64,000 bases of DNA from a virus, in the IMG/VR virus record IMGVR_UViG_3300036770_005354, positions 1-64,000 of that record. One strand, written 5' to 3'. The notes under the pieces were generated by a model that did no database searches, was not told the DNA's origin, and saw nothing but the letters and a program-made list of their open reading frames with translations. Numbering within the stretch: the stretch's first letter is position 1; the number at the start of each line of letters is the position of its first letter. The translations under genes were made by a program, and so were the position numbers. This document shows positions 55,766 through 63,515 of this stretch, piece by piece.

Positions 55766-56743
55766 ATGCGGCTTGTTTTTAATTTAATGGGTCACTTTAA
55801 CCCCAACTCTGGGGGTGTAAATGTCCTGTTATCTCACATGAAACTGTTACGTGAACTTAATTTTAATGTTTGTGTATATGTTTATTGGAGAGAAGAACAA
55901 CAATCAATAGTAAAATTAGTAGAAAACGATTATGAAATTTTAGATTTAAATCATCTTACCAAAGATGATCTAGTAATAGTATGTGAAGAATTTATTTGGG
56001 TTGCAAATGATTTACTTGCACCATTAGGAATTCCTTATATTATTATTAATCAGGGAATTCATGGAACATTTTATTCATATAATCCATATGAGTTACACAA
56101 GAAAACGTATGATAATGCTGTTGCTATCTTAAGTAATTCACTACATACTACTACAGGTTTGAAAAAGATATTTAATTTACCAAACGATAAGATATATAAT
56201 TTTCGTATTGGAGTAGATAGCAATTTATATTACAATGAAAATGTAAAAAATAAAAAAAATATAGCATGCTATTTAAACTATAAAAATGGCAACTTTGCAA
56301 GATTTATTGACGTATATTTTCGAGGAAAATATCCAAATTGGCAATTAATTAAAATAGAAAACTTACCAAAAGAAGAAACTGCTACAGTATTCAGAAAATC
56401 AAAATTATTTTTTTCTTTTGGTGGTCCAGAGGGTTTTGGATTACCACCATTAGAATCCGCACTGTGTGGATGCAAGGTATTAGGATTTGATGGATATGCT
56501 GGTTCAGAATATTTTAAAGAATCAATATTTACAAAAGTCCAATTTATGGATTACATAGATTTCATTGATAAAATCCCATCTGTAATAGAAAATATAGATA
56601 ATTTTTCATCAGATGATTTAGAATATATAGACTATTTAAAAAATTTTTATAGTTTAGAAAAAACAAAAGATAGTTTATTTAAAATTTTCAATGAATTAAT
56701 AGATAAACAACAAACCAAATCAATCAACTTCATTTTATCATAA
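55766..56743 (+). CDS. Glycosyltransferase family 4-like protein
   Basis: 325 residues, GT-B fold. FNLMGHFNPNSGGVNVLLSH is the acceptor-side GGV loop, SFGGPEGFGLPPLESALCGCKV is the C-terminal E-x7-E nucleotide-sugar motif. Likely glycosylates phage DNA, virion or host surface. Reads from the promoter at 55493. Confidence 0.85.
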   Translation: MRLVFNLMGHFNPNSGGVNVLLSHMKLLRELNFNVCVYVYWREEQQSIVKLVENDYEILDLNHLTKDDLVIVCEEFIWVANDLLAPLGIPYIIINQGIHGTFYSYNPYELHKKTYDNAVAILSNSLHTTTGLKKIFNLPNDKIYNFRIGVDSNLYYNENVKNKKNIACYLNYKNGNFARFIDVYFRGKYPNWQLIKIENLPKEETATVFRKSKLFFSFGGPEGFGLPPLESALCGCKVLGFDGYAGSEYFKESIFTKVQFMDYIDFIDKIPSVIENIDNFSSDDLEYIDYLKNFYSLEKTKDSLFKIFNELIDKQQTKSINFILS

Positions 56744-56747
56744 AAGT

Positions 56748-57083
56748 ATGTTCAAAAACCTTTTTAAAAGATCGAATACCGCTGAAAAATTATCCCCAAA
56801 AGAAGAAGCAACAAAGTTAAAACAACCGTGGGTCACTGTAATCAATACAGAAATCAATAAAGAAAATATTAAAAATGGGTTTTTTGAGCTTGATTGGAAT
56901 GAATATTTTATTCTAGAATTAAGAAAAAATGGATATAATGGACCATCTGAAGAGGATATAGTTGATCAGTGGTTCACTGAAATGTGTAAAAACATTGGCA
57001 GTGAAGTGGGGATCAATATGAACAATAGAAACAGCGGATCTTTAAACAAAGCACTAAGAATTGATGATGACAAATATGAATAA
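56748..57083 (+). CDS. Conserved phage protein of unknown function (111 aa)
   Basis: AEKLSPKEEATKLKQPWVTV, then NGFFELDWNEYFILELRKNG and DIVDQWFTEMCKNIG are strongly conserved in aquatic T4-like phages next to replication genes. Overlaps the nuclease gene by 8 bp. Function unknown. Confidence 0.75.
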   Translation: MFKNLFKRSNTAEKLSPKEEATKLKQPWVTVINTEINKENIKNGFFELDWNEYFILELRKNGYNGPSEEDIVDQWFTEMCKNIGSEVGINMNNRNSGSLNKALRIDDDKYE

Positions 57084-58059
57084 ATGTTTTATTTTAGTTG
57101 ATACTGCTAATATCTTCTATAGAAATAGATATGGTATTAAAGCACCACTAGAAGAAAAGATGGCTCTTTGTGTAAACTCTATTTTTTATAGTATTAATAA
57201 AGCATGGAAAATGTTCAAAGCAACCCATGTTGTATTCTTCTTTGAAGGAAAAAGTTGGCGTAAAGACATTTATAAACAATATAAGCAAAACAGAGATAAG
57301 GGAGAGATGAGTCCCGATGAAGAGTTAGAAGAAAATCTATTTTGGGAAACATATGAATCTTTTAAGAAGTATGTTGCAGAAAATACCAATTGTACCACTC
57401 TTGAAAATTCTGTACTAGAAGCAGATGATTTAATCAGTGGGTGGATTGAAAAACACCCCGATGATAATCATGTTATTTGTTCATCAGATGAAGATTTTGC
57501 ACAATTAATTTCTAATAATGTCACCATATATAATGGTCTATCTGACACCACTATTAAAATTAATGGGTATTTTGATGATAAAAACAGACCTGTAATTGAT
57601 TCAAAAACAAAAAAAATTAAAGATCCACCAAATCCAGAATGGCTTTTATTTAAAAAATGCATTCGTGGAGACAAAAGCGATAATGTGTTTTCCGCTTACC
57701 CCGGTGTGAGAGAAAAAGGTTCAAAAAATAAAGCTGGATTAGTTCAAGTATTCGAAGATCGTCATACAAAAGGTTTTACATGGAATAACTTTATGTTACA
57801 AACGTGGATTGATCACGAGGGTGTCACACATACTGTAGGTAAAGATTATGAAAGAAACCTACTACTGTGTGGATTAAAAAATCAACCAGAAAATATCAAA
57901 AAAATCATCTCTGAAACAATCGATGAAGAGATTAGCCTTAATAAAAATATATCAATGGTTGGTGTTAGATTCTTAAAGTTTTGTGGGAAACATGAATTAC
58001 TAAAACTAGCAGAAAATCCAAATCCATATGTGGAAGTATTAAATGCAAAATACAATTAA
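57076..58059 (+). CDS. RNase H / 5'-3' exonuclease (T4 Rnh-like)
   Basis: 327 residues from ATG 57076 (three more upstream ATGs at 57061-57066 are in frame). FEN-family motifs: FILVDTANIFYRN with the first Asp, VVFFFEGKSWRKD, LEADDLISGWI, CSSDEDFAQLI, and CIRGDKSDNVFSAYPGV. Removes RNA primers and flaps on the lagging strand. Close to polymerase and clamp genes. Confidence 0.92.
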   Translation: MNKCFILVDTANIFYRNRYGIKAPLEEKMALCVNSIFYSINKAWKMFKATHVVFFFEGKSWRKDIYKQYKQNRDKGEMSPDEELEENLFWETYESFKKYVAENTNCTTLENSVLEADDLISGWIEKHPDDNHVICSSDEDFAQLISNNVTIYNGLSDTTIKINGYFDDKNRPVIDSKTKKIKDPPNPEWLLFKKCIRGDKSDNVFSAYPGVREKGSKNKAGLVQVFEDRHTKGFTWNNFMLQTWIDHEGVTHTVGKDYERNLLLCGLKNQPENIKKIISETIDEEISLNKNISMVGVRFLKFCGKHELLKLAENPNPYVEVLNAKYN

Positions 58060-58558
58060 TAATATAAAAATAGAAACAAAGGCCTTATTAAAAAATAAAG
58101 AATGGCTTTTATACCAAAATGAATATAAAATAGGCTCCATTTGTAAAGAAAAAAACAAATATTTTTTTCTAAAAAATGGCAAAAAAGTAGAAATTAAAAA
58201 TTTATTAGATTTTGAGAAAAATTTTGGTATTAAATTAGCATCTGACACAAAACTTCATCAATCTAAATACGATATCAAACAAATATATGGATATCCATGT
58301 AAAAATAAGCCAATAGCTCCAGTATATGATATAAAGAAAAAGCTACCATTATATCTAAAAAGAGCAAATAGTAAAAGTTATTACTGTGCAGGATATTATC
58401 TTATAAAGATAAAAAAGGGTTGGGTTAAAAATTATTGTCCAAAACTAATAACATTAGATAATAACTTATATCATGGACCATTTAAATCCGATTATGATTT
58501 AAAACAAAAATTAATTGAGTTAAACAATTATGAAAAGCATCAACACCTTGCCGATTGA
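58043..58558 (+). CDS. Conserved T4-like phage protein (171 aa)
   Basis: Overlaps rnh by 17 bp. Basic, alpha-beta, with KQIYGYPCKNKPIAPVYDIK, KKLPLYLKRANSKSYYCAGY, and YCPKLITLDNNLYHGPFKS. Seen downstream of rnh in other aquatic myoviruses; function unknown. Confidence 0.72.
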   Translation: MQNTINNIKIETKALLKNKEWLLYQNEYKIGSICKEKNKYFFLKNGKKVEIKNLLDFEKNFGIKLASDTKLHQSKYDIKQIYGYPCKNKPIAPVYDIKKKLPLYLKRANSKSYYCAGYYLIKIKKGWVKNYCPKLITLDNNLYHGPFKSDYDLKQKLIELNNYEKHQHLAD

Positions 58559-58751
58559 AGATTTTCTAGATAAAGCAAGGGTTGCAATTCGTTCCAATCA
58601 GAAAAATTTAGTTCTTTCTTTAAAAGAAGTAAGCGATTTGCAAAATAGTTTATCTATAGTTATGACTAGATTAGCAGGAAATCTAGACAAACAGGTGTCC
58701 GAAAAAGCAAATGATAACATAACTGTAACATTTAATGGTGGTAAATTTTAA
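58530..58751 (+). CDS. Small conserved phage protein (73 aa)
   Basis: ATG overlaps the previous gene by 29 bp. MKSINTLPIEDFLDKARVAI then QKNLVLSLKEVSDLQNSLSI and TVTFNGGKF. Helical; recurs in T4-like phages. Function unknown. Confidence 0.7.
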   Translation: MKSINTLPIEDFLDKARVAIRSNQKNLVLSLKEVSDLQNSLSIVMTRLAGNLDKQVSEKANDNITVTFNGGKF

Positions 58752-58757
58752 TAAATA
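58750..58757 (+). promoter_or_regulatory. Late promoter (AATAAATA)
   Basis: Overlaps the previous stop; 38 bases to the GTG at 58788, leaving room for GGAG. Confidence 0.5.
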
Positions 58758-58787
58758 CTACGATAATTAATTTATTGGAGTATTATT

Positions 58788-59090
58788 GTGAGCCGCCCAA
58801 AACCAAAAGTTTTACTTGAACTAATAGATAAAAAAACTTTTAAACTAGAAGAAGTCCTAGAAGCAGAAGCTATTTGGGCTGTTTATTACAAAGATAAACC
58901 TATAAATATAAAAATTTCAAATTATCTGACTAATAAAATAAGTCCAAAATATAAAAAAATTTCTTTTTCAAACTCAGGGCATGCTTTTAATTTAGCTGAA
59001 AAACTTAATAAAGTATACAAGTGTAATGATTTTTCAGTATATAAATTGACTACTGGCGAAAAAGTTCATGAAATAAAATCAGAGGAATAA
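58788..59090 (+). CDS. Conserved phage protein (100 aa)
   Basis: GTG start with GGAG ten bases upstream. SRPKPKVLLELIDKKTFKLE, then AEAIWAVYYKDKPINIKISN, KYKKISFSNSGHAFNLAEKL are conserved in T4-like phages. Alpha-beta, no enzymatic motif. Confidence 0.72.
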   Translation: MSRPKPKVLLELIDKKTFKLEEVLEAEAIWAVYYKDKPINIKISNYLTNKISPKYKKISFSNSGHAFNLAEKLNKVYKCNDFSVYKLTTGEKVHEIKSEE

Positions 59091-59096
59091 AAATAC

Positions 59097-59104
59097 AATA
59101 AATA
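59097..59104 (+). promoter_or_regulatory. Late promoter 13 bases from a start codon (AATAAATA)
   Basis: Octamer 13 bases before ATG 59110, so +1 coincides with the start codon. Confidence 0.5.
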
Positions 59105-59109
59105 CAGCA

Positions 59110-59487
59110 ATGAATCAAAAGTTAGCTATAACTAAATTTATTATAGATCATTTGTCATTGCCCTCTGATGAAAAAAATTTTAAAAAATACTTATTTCTTT
59201 GGTGGAGAAGCATTAGAGTAAAAGATTCAGGTGGATTGGGTCTTTCTGAAGAAGGCTTTAATGCTCTATGCAAATGTGATATAAAAAAATATAAAATTAA
59301 TTTTCCAAAAAATATCATTTGCAACAACAATCTAATACTAATATTAGATCAAAATCTAAAATCCCCATATTTTATAACAAAAAACCATATTTACGTTTTT
59401 AATGAAACTACTGCAATACATCTAATTTTATTAGATGGCGATTTACACAAGTTTACAACACACGTAAAAAAGTTGCTTGATTCCTAA
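59110..59487 (+). CDS. Conserved phage protein (125 aa)
   Basis: LFLWWRSIRVKDSGGLGLSE, EGFNALCKCDIKKYKINFPK, LILILDQNLKSPYFITKNHI and ATTAIHLILLDGDLHKF-like segments form a family widespread in aquatic phages. Function unknown. Possibly a leaderless late transcript. Confidence 0.72.
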   Translation: MNQKLAITKFIIDHLSLPSDEKNFKKYLFLWWRSIRVKDSGGLGLSEEGFNALCKCDIKKYKINFPKNIICNNNLILILDQNLKSPYFITKNHIYVFNETTAIHLILLDGDLHKFTTHVKKLLDS

Positions 59488-59505
59488 TCCTAGTAGTGCT
59501 ACAAT
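59477..59505 (+). promoter_or_regulatory. Sigma70-like promoter (TTGATT-N17-TACAAT)
   Basis: -35 at 59477-59482, -10 at 59500-59505 with TGC before it. Drives the MoxR-VWA pair. The -35 overlaps the previous stop region. Confidence 0.8.
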
Positions 59506-59509
59506 AACC

Positions 59510-59526
59510 TTGTTGCACGACAACAA
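59510..59526 (+). promoter_or_regulatory. 5'-terminal leader hairpin of the moxR transcript
   Basis: TTGTTG and CAACAA with loop CACGA, at the predicted 5' end (about 59512). Same geometry as at 55526: 6-bp stem, 5-base loop. Confidence 0.45.
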
Positions 59527-59557
59527 TCCTTAACTAACTATTGAAAGAGAGTACATC

Positions 59558-60640
59558 ATGGCAGAAAAAAACATTGTTTCCCGCACCCTTGGCCCAAATG
59601 AAGCTAAAACAGCAATTACAAAGTGTATGAAAAGTAGCCGTCCTGTTTTTATGTGGGGGCCTCCTGGTATCGGTAAGAGTGATATCGTAAAGCAGATTGG
59701 CAACGAACAAAATCGTAAAGTAATCGATGTTCGTTTGTCTCTATGGGAACCAACTGATATCAAGGGAATTCCATATTATAATTCATTAAGCAATACTATG
59801 GCGTGGGCTCCACCACTTGAGTTTCCAACTGACCCTGAAGACAACAGCATCCTATTTCTTGACGAGCTAAATTCTGCTGCACCCGCTACCCAAGCTGCCG
59901 CATATCAGCTTATTCTGAATCGTAGAGTCGGAACATATGAACTTCCACGTAATGTAAGTATTATTGCAGCTGGAAATCGAGAAACAGATAAGGGTGTAAC
60001 TTATAGAATGCCTGCTCCTTTGGCAAACCGTTTTATTCATATTGAACTACGTGTTGATTATGATGATTGGCACAAGTGGGCTGTTACTAACAATGTCCAT
60101 GAACAAGTCGTGGGATATATTGGGTTTGCAAAACAAGATCTTTATGACTTTGATCCAAAGTCACCCAGCAAGAGCTTTGCAACACCCCGTTCATGGAGCT
60201 TCGTAAGTGAACTTCTAAACGATGATGATATTTCAGATAAAACACTAAATGATCTAGTGTCAGGTGCAGTAGGCGAAGGACTAGCTGTTAAGTTTATGGC
60301 TCACCGAAAGGTTGCTAAACAAATGCCAAATCCAGAACTAGTGCTTTCTGGTAAGATCAAAAAGTGTGATATCAAGGAAATTTCAGCAATGTATTCTTTG
60401 ACTATCAGCCTGTGTTATGAACTAAAGTCAGCTAACCTTAAAAAGGTTAAGAACTGGGATGAAATGGCCGATAATTTCTTTGGGTTCATGATGAAAAATT
60501 TCCCAACCGAGCTAGTAGTTATGGGGGCAAAAACTGCACTAAGTACTTACGAACTTCCATTCGACGCCGGTAAACTTACTAATTTTGATGAATTCCATTC
60601 AAAATACGGTAAGTTCATCGTCCAAGCAATGGAAAATTGA
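59558..60640 (+). CDS. MoxR-family AAA+ ATPase
   Basis: 360 residues. Walker A GPPGIGKS (34-41), Walker B ILFLDELNSA, sensor 1 IIAAGNRETD, arginine finger region MPAPLANRFIHIEL. C-terminal helical lid. MoxR ATPases act with VWA proteins to activate or remodel complexes; the VWA protein is encoded next. GAAAGAGAG ribosome-binding site. Terminated by the hairpin at 60644. Confidence 0.92.
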   Translation: MAEKNIVSRTLGPNEAKTAITKCMKSSRPVFMWGPPGIGKSDIVKQIGNEQNRKVIDVRLSLWEPTDIKGIPYYNSLSNTMAWAPPLEFPTDPEDNSILFLDELNSAAPATQAAAYQLILNRRVGTYELPRNVSIIAAGNRETDKGVTYRMPAPLANRFIHIELRVDYDDWHKWAVTNNVHEQVVGYIGFAKQDLYDFDPKSPSKSFATPRSWSFVSELLNDDDISDKTLNDLVSGAVGEGLAVKFMAHRKVAKQMPNPELVLSGKIKKCDIKEISAMYSLTISLCYELKSANLKKVKNWDEMADNFFGFMMKNFPTELVVMGAKTALSTYELPFDAGKLTNFDEFHSKYGKFIVQAMEN

Positions 60641-60643
60641 TAC

Positions 60644-60664
60644 AAGGCCCGTAAGGGCCTTTAT
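60644..60664 (+). terminator. Hairpin after moxR (AAGGCCC-gtaa-GGGCCTT)
   Basis: Perfect 7-bp G/C-rich stem with tetraloop, followed by only a short T stretch. Likely partial termination, setting the moxR:VWA ratio. Confidence 0.65.
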
Positions 60665-60687
60665 GCTTAAACTAATAAAGGATTAAT

Positions 60688-61941
60688 ATGACAGCTAAAA
60701 ATACTAGTACAAAGCAATCAAAAGATGATTGGTCAAAGAAGCAATTTTCAAATTCTGAAAAAAACAAGCTTGTTGAAAAGCTAACAACTGCACGTGTTGG
60801 TCTGCTATTAAAGCATCCATTTTTTGGTAATATGGCAACTCGTCTAACTTTAGTAGACGCCAGTGATTGGTGCACAACTTTAGCAACTGATGGTAGAAAA
60901 TTTTATTACAACAACGGTTTTGTTGACAAACTTAGTGCTAAAGAATGTGAGTTTGGATTTGCCCACGAAGTTCTACACAATGTATTTGATCATCTAGGAA
61001 GAAAAGAATCCCGTGATGCTATGTTAAGTAATGTAGCAGCAGATTATGCGGTAAATCAAATATTGGTTGATGAAAAGATTGGTGCTGTACCGAAATTCTT
61101 AAAAATTTTTCAAGATAACAAGTATCGCGATAAAAGTTTTGAAGAAATTTACGATGAACTTTTTTCAAAAGCAAAAAAGATTAATATTCAAGACCTAGGT
61201 GATATGTTTGATGAACATCTTGACGGAGATGATGGAAATGGTGATGAAAATAATGACCAGAATAATCCAAAAAAACCCCGTCTAACTAAAGAGGAAAGAG
61301 ATGCCATTCGTGAAGAAATTAAAGAAGCAATGATTTCTTCTGCACAAAGTGTAGGTGCTGGTAAAATTCCAGCAGGAATTCAAAGAATGATCAAGGATTT
61401 CACTGAACCAAAAATGGATTGGAGAGAATTACTTAGAATGAACATTCAAAGTATTCTAAAAAGCAATTTTAGTTTCAGTAGACCGAATAGAAAAAGTCAA
61501 CATAGTGGAGCAATTTTACCAGGTCTACTAAATGAAGATACAATTGATGTAAGTATCGCCATTGACATGAGTGGAAGTATTAGTGACACACAAGCCAAAG
61601 ATTTCCTATCTGAAATTAAAGGAATCATGGATGAATATCAAGATTTTAAAATTAAACTTTGGTGTTTTGATACCGCAGTCTATAACTATGAAACTTTTAC
61701 TTCCGATAATGCTGACGAAATTTTGTCTTATAAAGTAAAAGGCGGTGGTGGAACTGCATTTGAAGCTAACTGGAAATTTATGCAAGAGAATGATATTCAA
61801 CCCAAGAAATTTATTATGTTCACTGATGGATATCCGGGTGGAAGTTGGGGTGATGAGGATTATTGTGATACATTGTTTATTATCCACGGAAATGATTCTA
61901 TTGTTCCACCATTTGGCGAACATGCATATTATGATGAGTAA
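60688..61941 (+). CDS. VWA-domain metallopeptidase-like partner of MoxR
   Basis: 417 residues. N-terminal half has a zincin-type HEVLHNVFDHLGR (His93-Glu94...His97, with His102), then an acidic Asn/Asp-rich linker (about 178-200). C-terminal half is a von Willebrand A domain with MIDAS SIAIDMSGSIS (Asp293), and FIMFTDGYPGG. Such DUF2201-type proteins pair with MoxR ATPases. Target unknown. Confidence 0.88.
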   Translation: MTAKNTSTKQSKDDWSKKQFSNSEKNKLVEKLTTARVGLLLKHPFFGNMATRLTLVDASDWCTTLATDGRKFYYNNGFVDKLSAKECEFGFAHEVLHNVFDHLGRKESRDAMLSNVAADYAVNQILVDEKIGAVPKFLKIFQDNKYRDKSFEEIYDELFSKAKKINIQDLGDMFDEHLDGDDGNGDENNDQNNPKKPRLTKEERDAIREEIKEAMISSAQSVGAGKIPAGIQRMIKDFTEPKMDWRELLRMNIQSILKSNFSFSRPNRKSQHSGAILPGLLNEDTIDVSIAIDMSGSISDTQAKDFLSEIKGIMDEYQDFKIKLWCFDTAVYNYETFTSDNADEILSYKVKGGGGTAFEANWKFMQENDIQPKKFIMFTDGYPGGSWGDEDYCDTLFIIHGNDSIVPPFGEHAYYDE

Positions 61942-61943
61942 TC

Positions 61944-62225
61944 ATGTCATTGGCTAATGGAACAATTAATCCATTGAATGTGTTGGGTATAAGAAAAATA
62001 AATTTTATGCCCGACACTTTTCATAAAATTCAGATGCCAGAAAACTATATAACTACTGAATTTTTAGAACACTGGATTGAATATAACTTAAATAGTAGGT
62101 ATTCAATTACACGAATAACCGTATTAGATACATATGGTTTGTGCGAAAAAGTAGTAGTTGGATTCGAAGATGAAAAAGATTTAACAGTTTTTTGTATATC
62201 ATATCCAAATTTTTTGAAAGGCTAA
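61944..62225 (+). CDS. LRWS-family-like small protein (93 aa)
   Basis: The segment VVVGFEDEKDLTVFCISYPNF resembles the family turn and strand (F-x2-E-K-D-x-x-x-F) but lacks R/K-W. It is 38 kb from the array. Assignment is tentative. Confidence 0.5.
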   Translation: MSLANGTINPLNVLGIRKINFMPDTFHKIQMPENYITTEFLEHWIEYNLNSRYSITRITVLDTYGLCEKVVVGFEDEKDLTVFCISYPNFLKG

Positions 62226-62227
62226 AC

Positions 62228-62413
62228 ATGGAAAATACACAAGATCAACAACCAAACAATACGACAGAACTTTCTGTTTCCGATTTACAAGCACTAAAAA
62301 CATTAGTTGAAACTGCGGTTCGTAGAGGTGCATTCCAAGCAAATGAATTAACGGCTGTTGGAACAGTATACGACAGAGTTAACACATTTTTAAGCTCAAT
62401 TTCTACAAAATAA
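62228..62413 (+). CDS. Small conserved phage protein (61 aa)
   Basis: From ATG 62228 after AAAGG. ELSVSDLQALKTLVETAVRR, GAFQANELTAVGTVYDRVN: a helix-rich small protein common in aquatic T4-like phages. Function unknown. Confidence 0.75.
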   Translation: MENTQDQQPNNTTELSVSDLQALKTLVETAVRRGAFQANELTAVGTVYDRVNTFLSSISTK

Positions 62414-62424
62414 TAGGATAAACA

Positions 62425-63039
62425 ATGAAACACGTTGGAAAAATGAAAAATAATAACGCAAAAATAGTTATTGTTTATAGAACTTTACCGGGAGATCCAA
62501 ATAGTGCACTAGTAGTAGGAACATCTAATTTAGGTGATGCTTATCACAATGCATTAATGAATTTGATTCAAGATCCTAGCGGTCAACAAGCTAATGAATT
62601 TGCAGACATATTATCTGTAAGAAGTTTTCCAGATGGAAATAATATGTTAGCATGGTTACATAATCGTAATCAACTAAAAAAAGTACCAACTAGTGAAGTA
62701 TTGGTAACTCCTAATCCACAGACATCTGTACCATTAGATGAATTAAATAGATTAATTGCTGAACAAAAAGGTGTAAGCATTGAAGATTTGGCTATTTCTG
62801 AGGGTAAAAAGCAATCAGTAGCAGAAAAACAAACACAAGTAGTTGAATCCAGTAAAGTTACAGAAAAGGCTGCTATGACATTAACAGAAGACACATCTAT
62901 TGATATTTCAAAGTTGTCAGCTACTGAATTGAGGTCAAAAGCAGACGCATTGTTTAAACAGGCACAACAACTACGAAAAAAAGCTGAAGAACTTGATCCT
63001 ATAAAAAAAAGACAAAAAGTTGAAACGGTCAGTGAATGA
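62425..63039 (+). CDS. Conserved T4-like phage protein (204 aa)
   Basis: N-terminal 90 residues (MKHVGKMKNNNAKIVIVYRT, LPGDPNSALVVGTSNLGDAY, SGQQANEFADILSVRSFPDG) are strongly conserved in aquatic T4-like phages; the rest is a linker and a Lys/Glu coiled coil (ELRSKADALFKQAQQLRKKA). Role unknown. Overlaps the DHFR gene as ATGA. Confidence 0.78.
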   Translation: MKHVGKMKNNNAKIVIVYRTLPGDPNSALVVGTSNLGDAYHNALMNLIQDPSGQQANEFADILSVRSFPDGNNMLAWLHNRNQLKKVPTSEVLVTPNPQTSVPLDELNRLIAEQKGVSIEDLAISEGKKQSVAEKQTQVVESSKVTEKAAMTLTEDTSIDISKLSATELRSKADALFKQAQQLRKKAEELDPIKKRQKVETVSE

Positions 63040-63515
63040 TAAATTCAATAGTAGCAGTAGACAAACAATCTGGAATTGGATTTTTGGGAAAATTGCCATG
63101 GCCCCATTTAAAAAATGACATGAAATTTTTTAAATCACAAACTGAAAACAATTTTGTGATAATGGGGTCAACTACTTGGAGAAGCTTACCGAATAAACTG
63201 CCCAATAGAATCAATTGTGTGATTTCAAGATTCAAACATGACGCAGATTTATGCTTTTCAGCATTAGAAGCATCTATATTTTTTGCAAAAAAACATCACC
63301 CAGAAAAAGAAATATTCATAATTGGAGGGGAAAAACTCTATAATTCTAGTATGGATATTATAGATAATTTTTACGTTACTGAAATAGATCAATCTTTTGA
63401 TTGTGATAGGTTTTTTAATTTAGATTTTGTAAAAAATAATTACAAAAATACATCAATTATATCATCTCATATTGATAGTGATATATCTTACACTATAAAA
63501 AAATACTCAAAATGA
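63036..63515 (+). CDS. Dihydrofolate reductase
   Basis: 159 residues. IVAVDKQSGIGFLGKLPWPH is the substrate/NADPH loop, LKNDMKFFK then FVIMGSTTWRSLP, and IFIIGGEKLYN are DHFR hallmarks. Regenerates tetrahydrofolate for the thymidylate synthase encoded next (ATGA overlap). Confidence 0.93.
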   Translation: MINSIVAVDKQSGIGFLGKLPWPHLKNDMKFFKSQTENNFVIMGSTTWRSLPNKLPNRINCVISRFKHDADLCFSALEASIFFAKKHHPEKEIFIIGGEKLYNSSMDIIDNFYVTEIDQSFDCDRFFNLDFVKNNYKNTSIISSHIDSDISYTIKKYSK

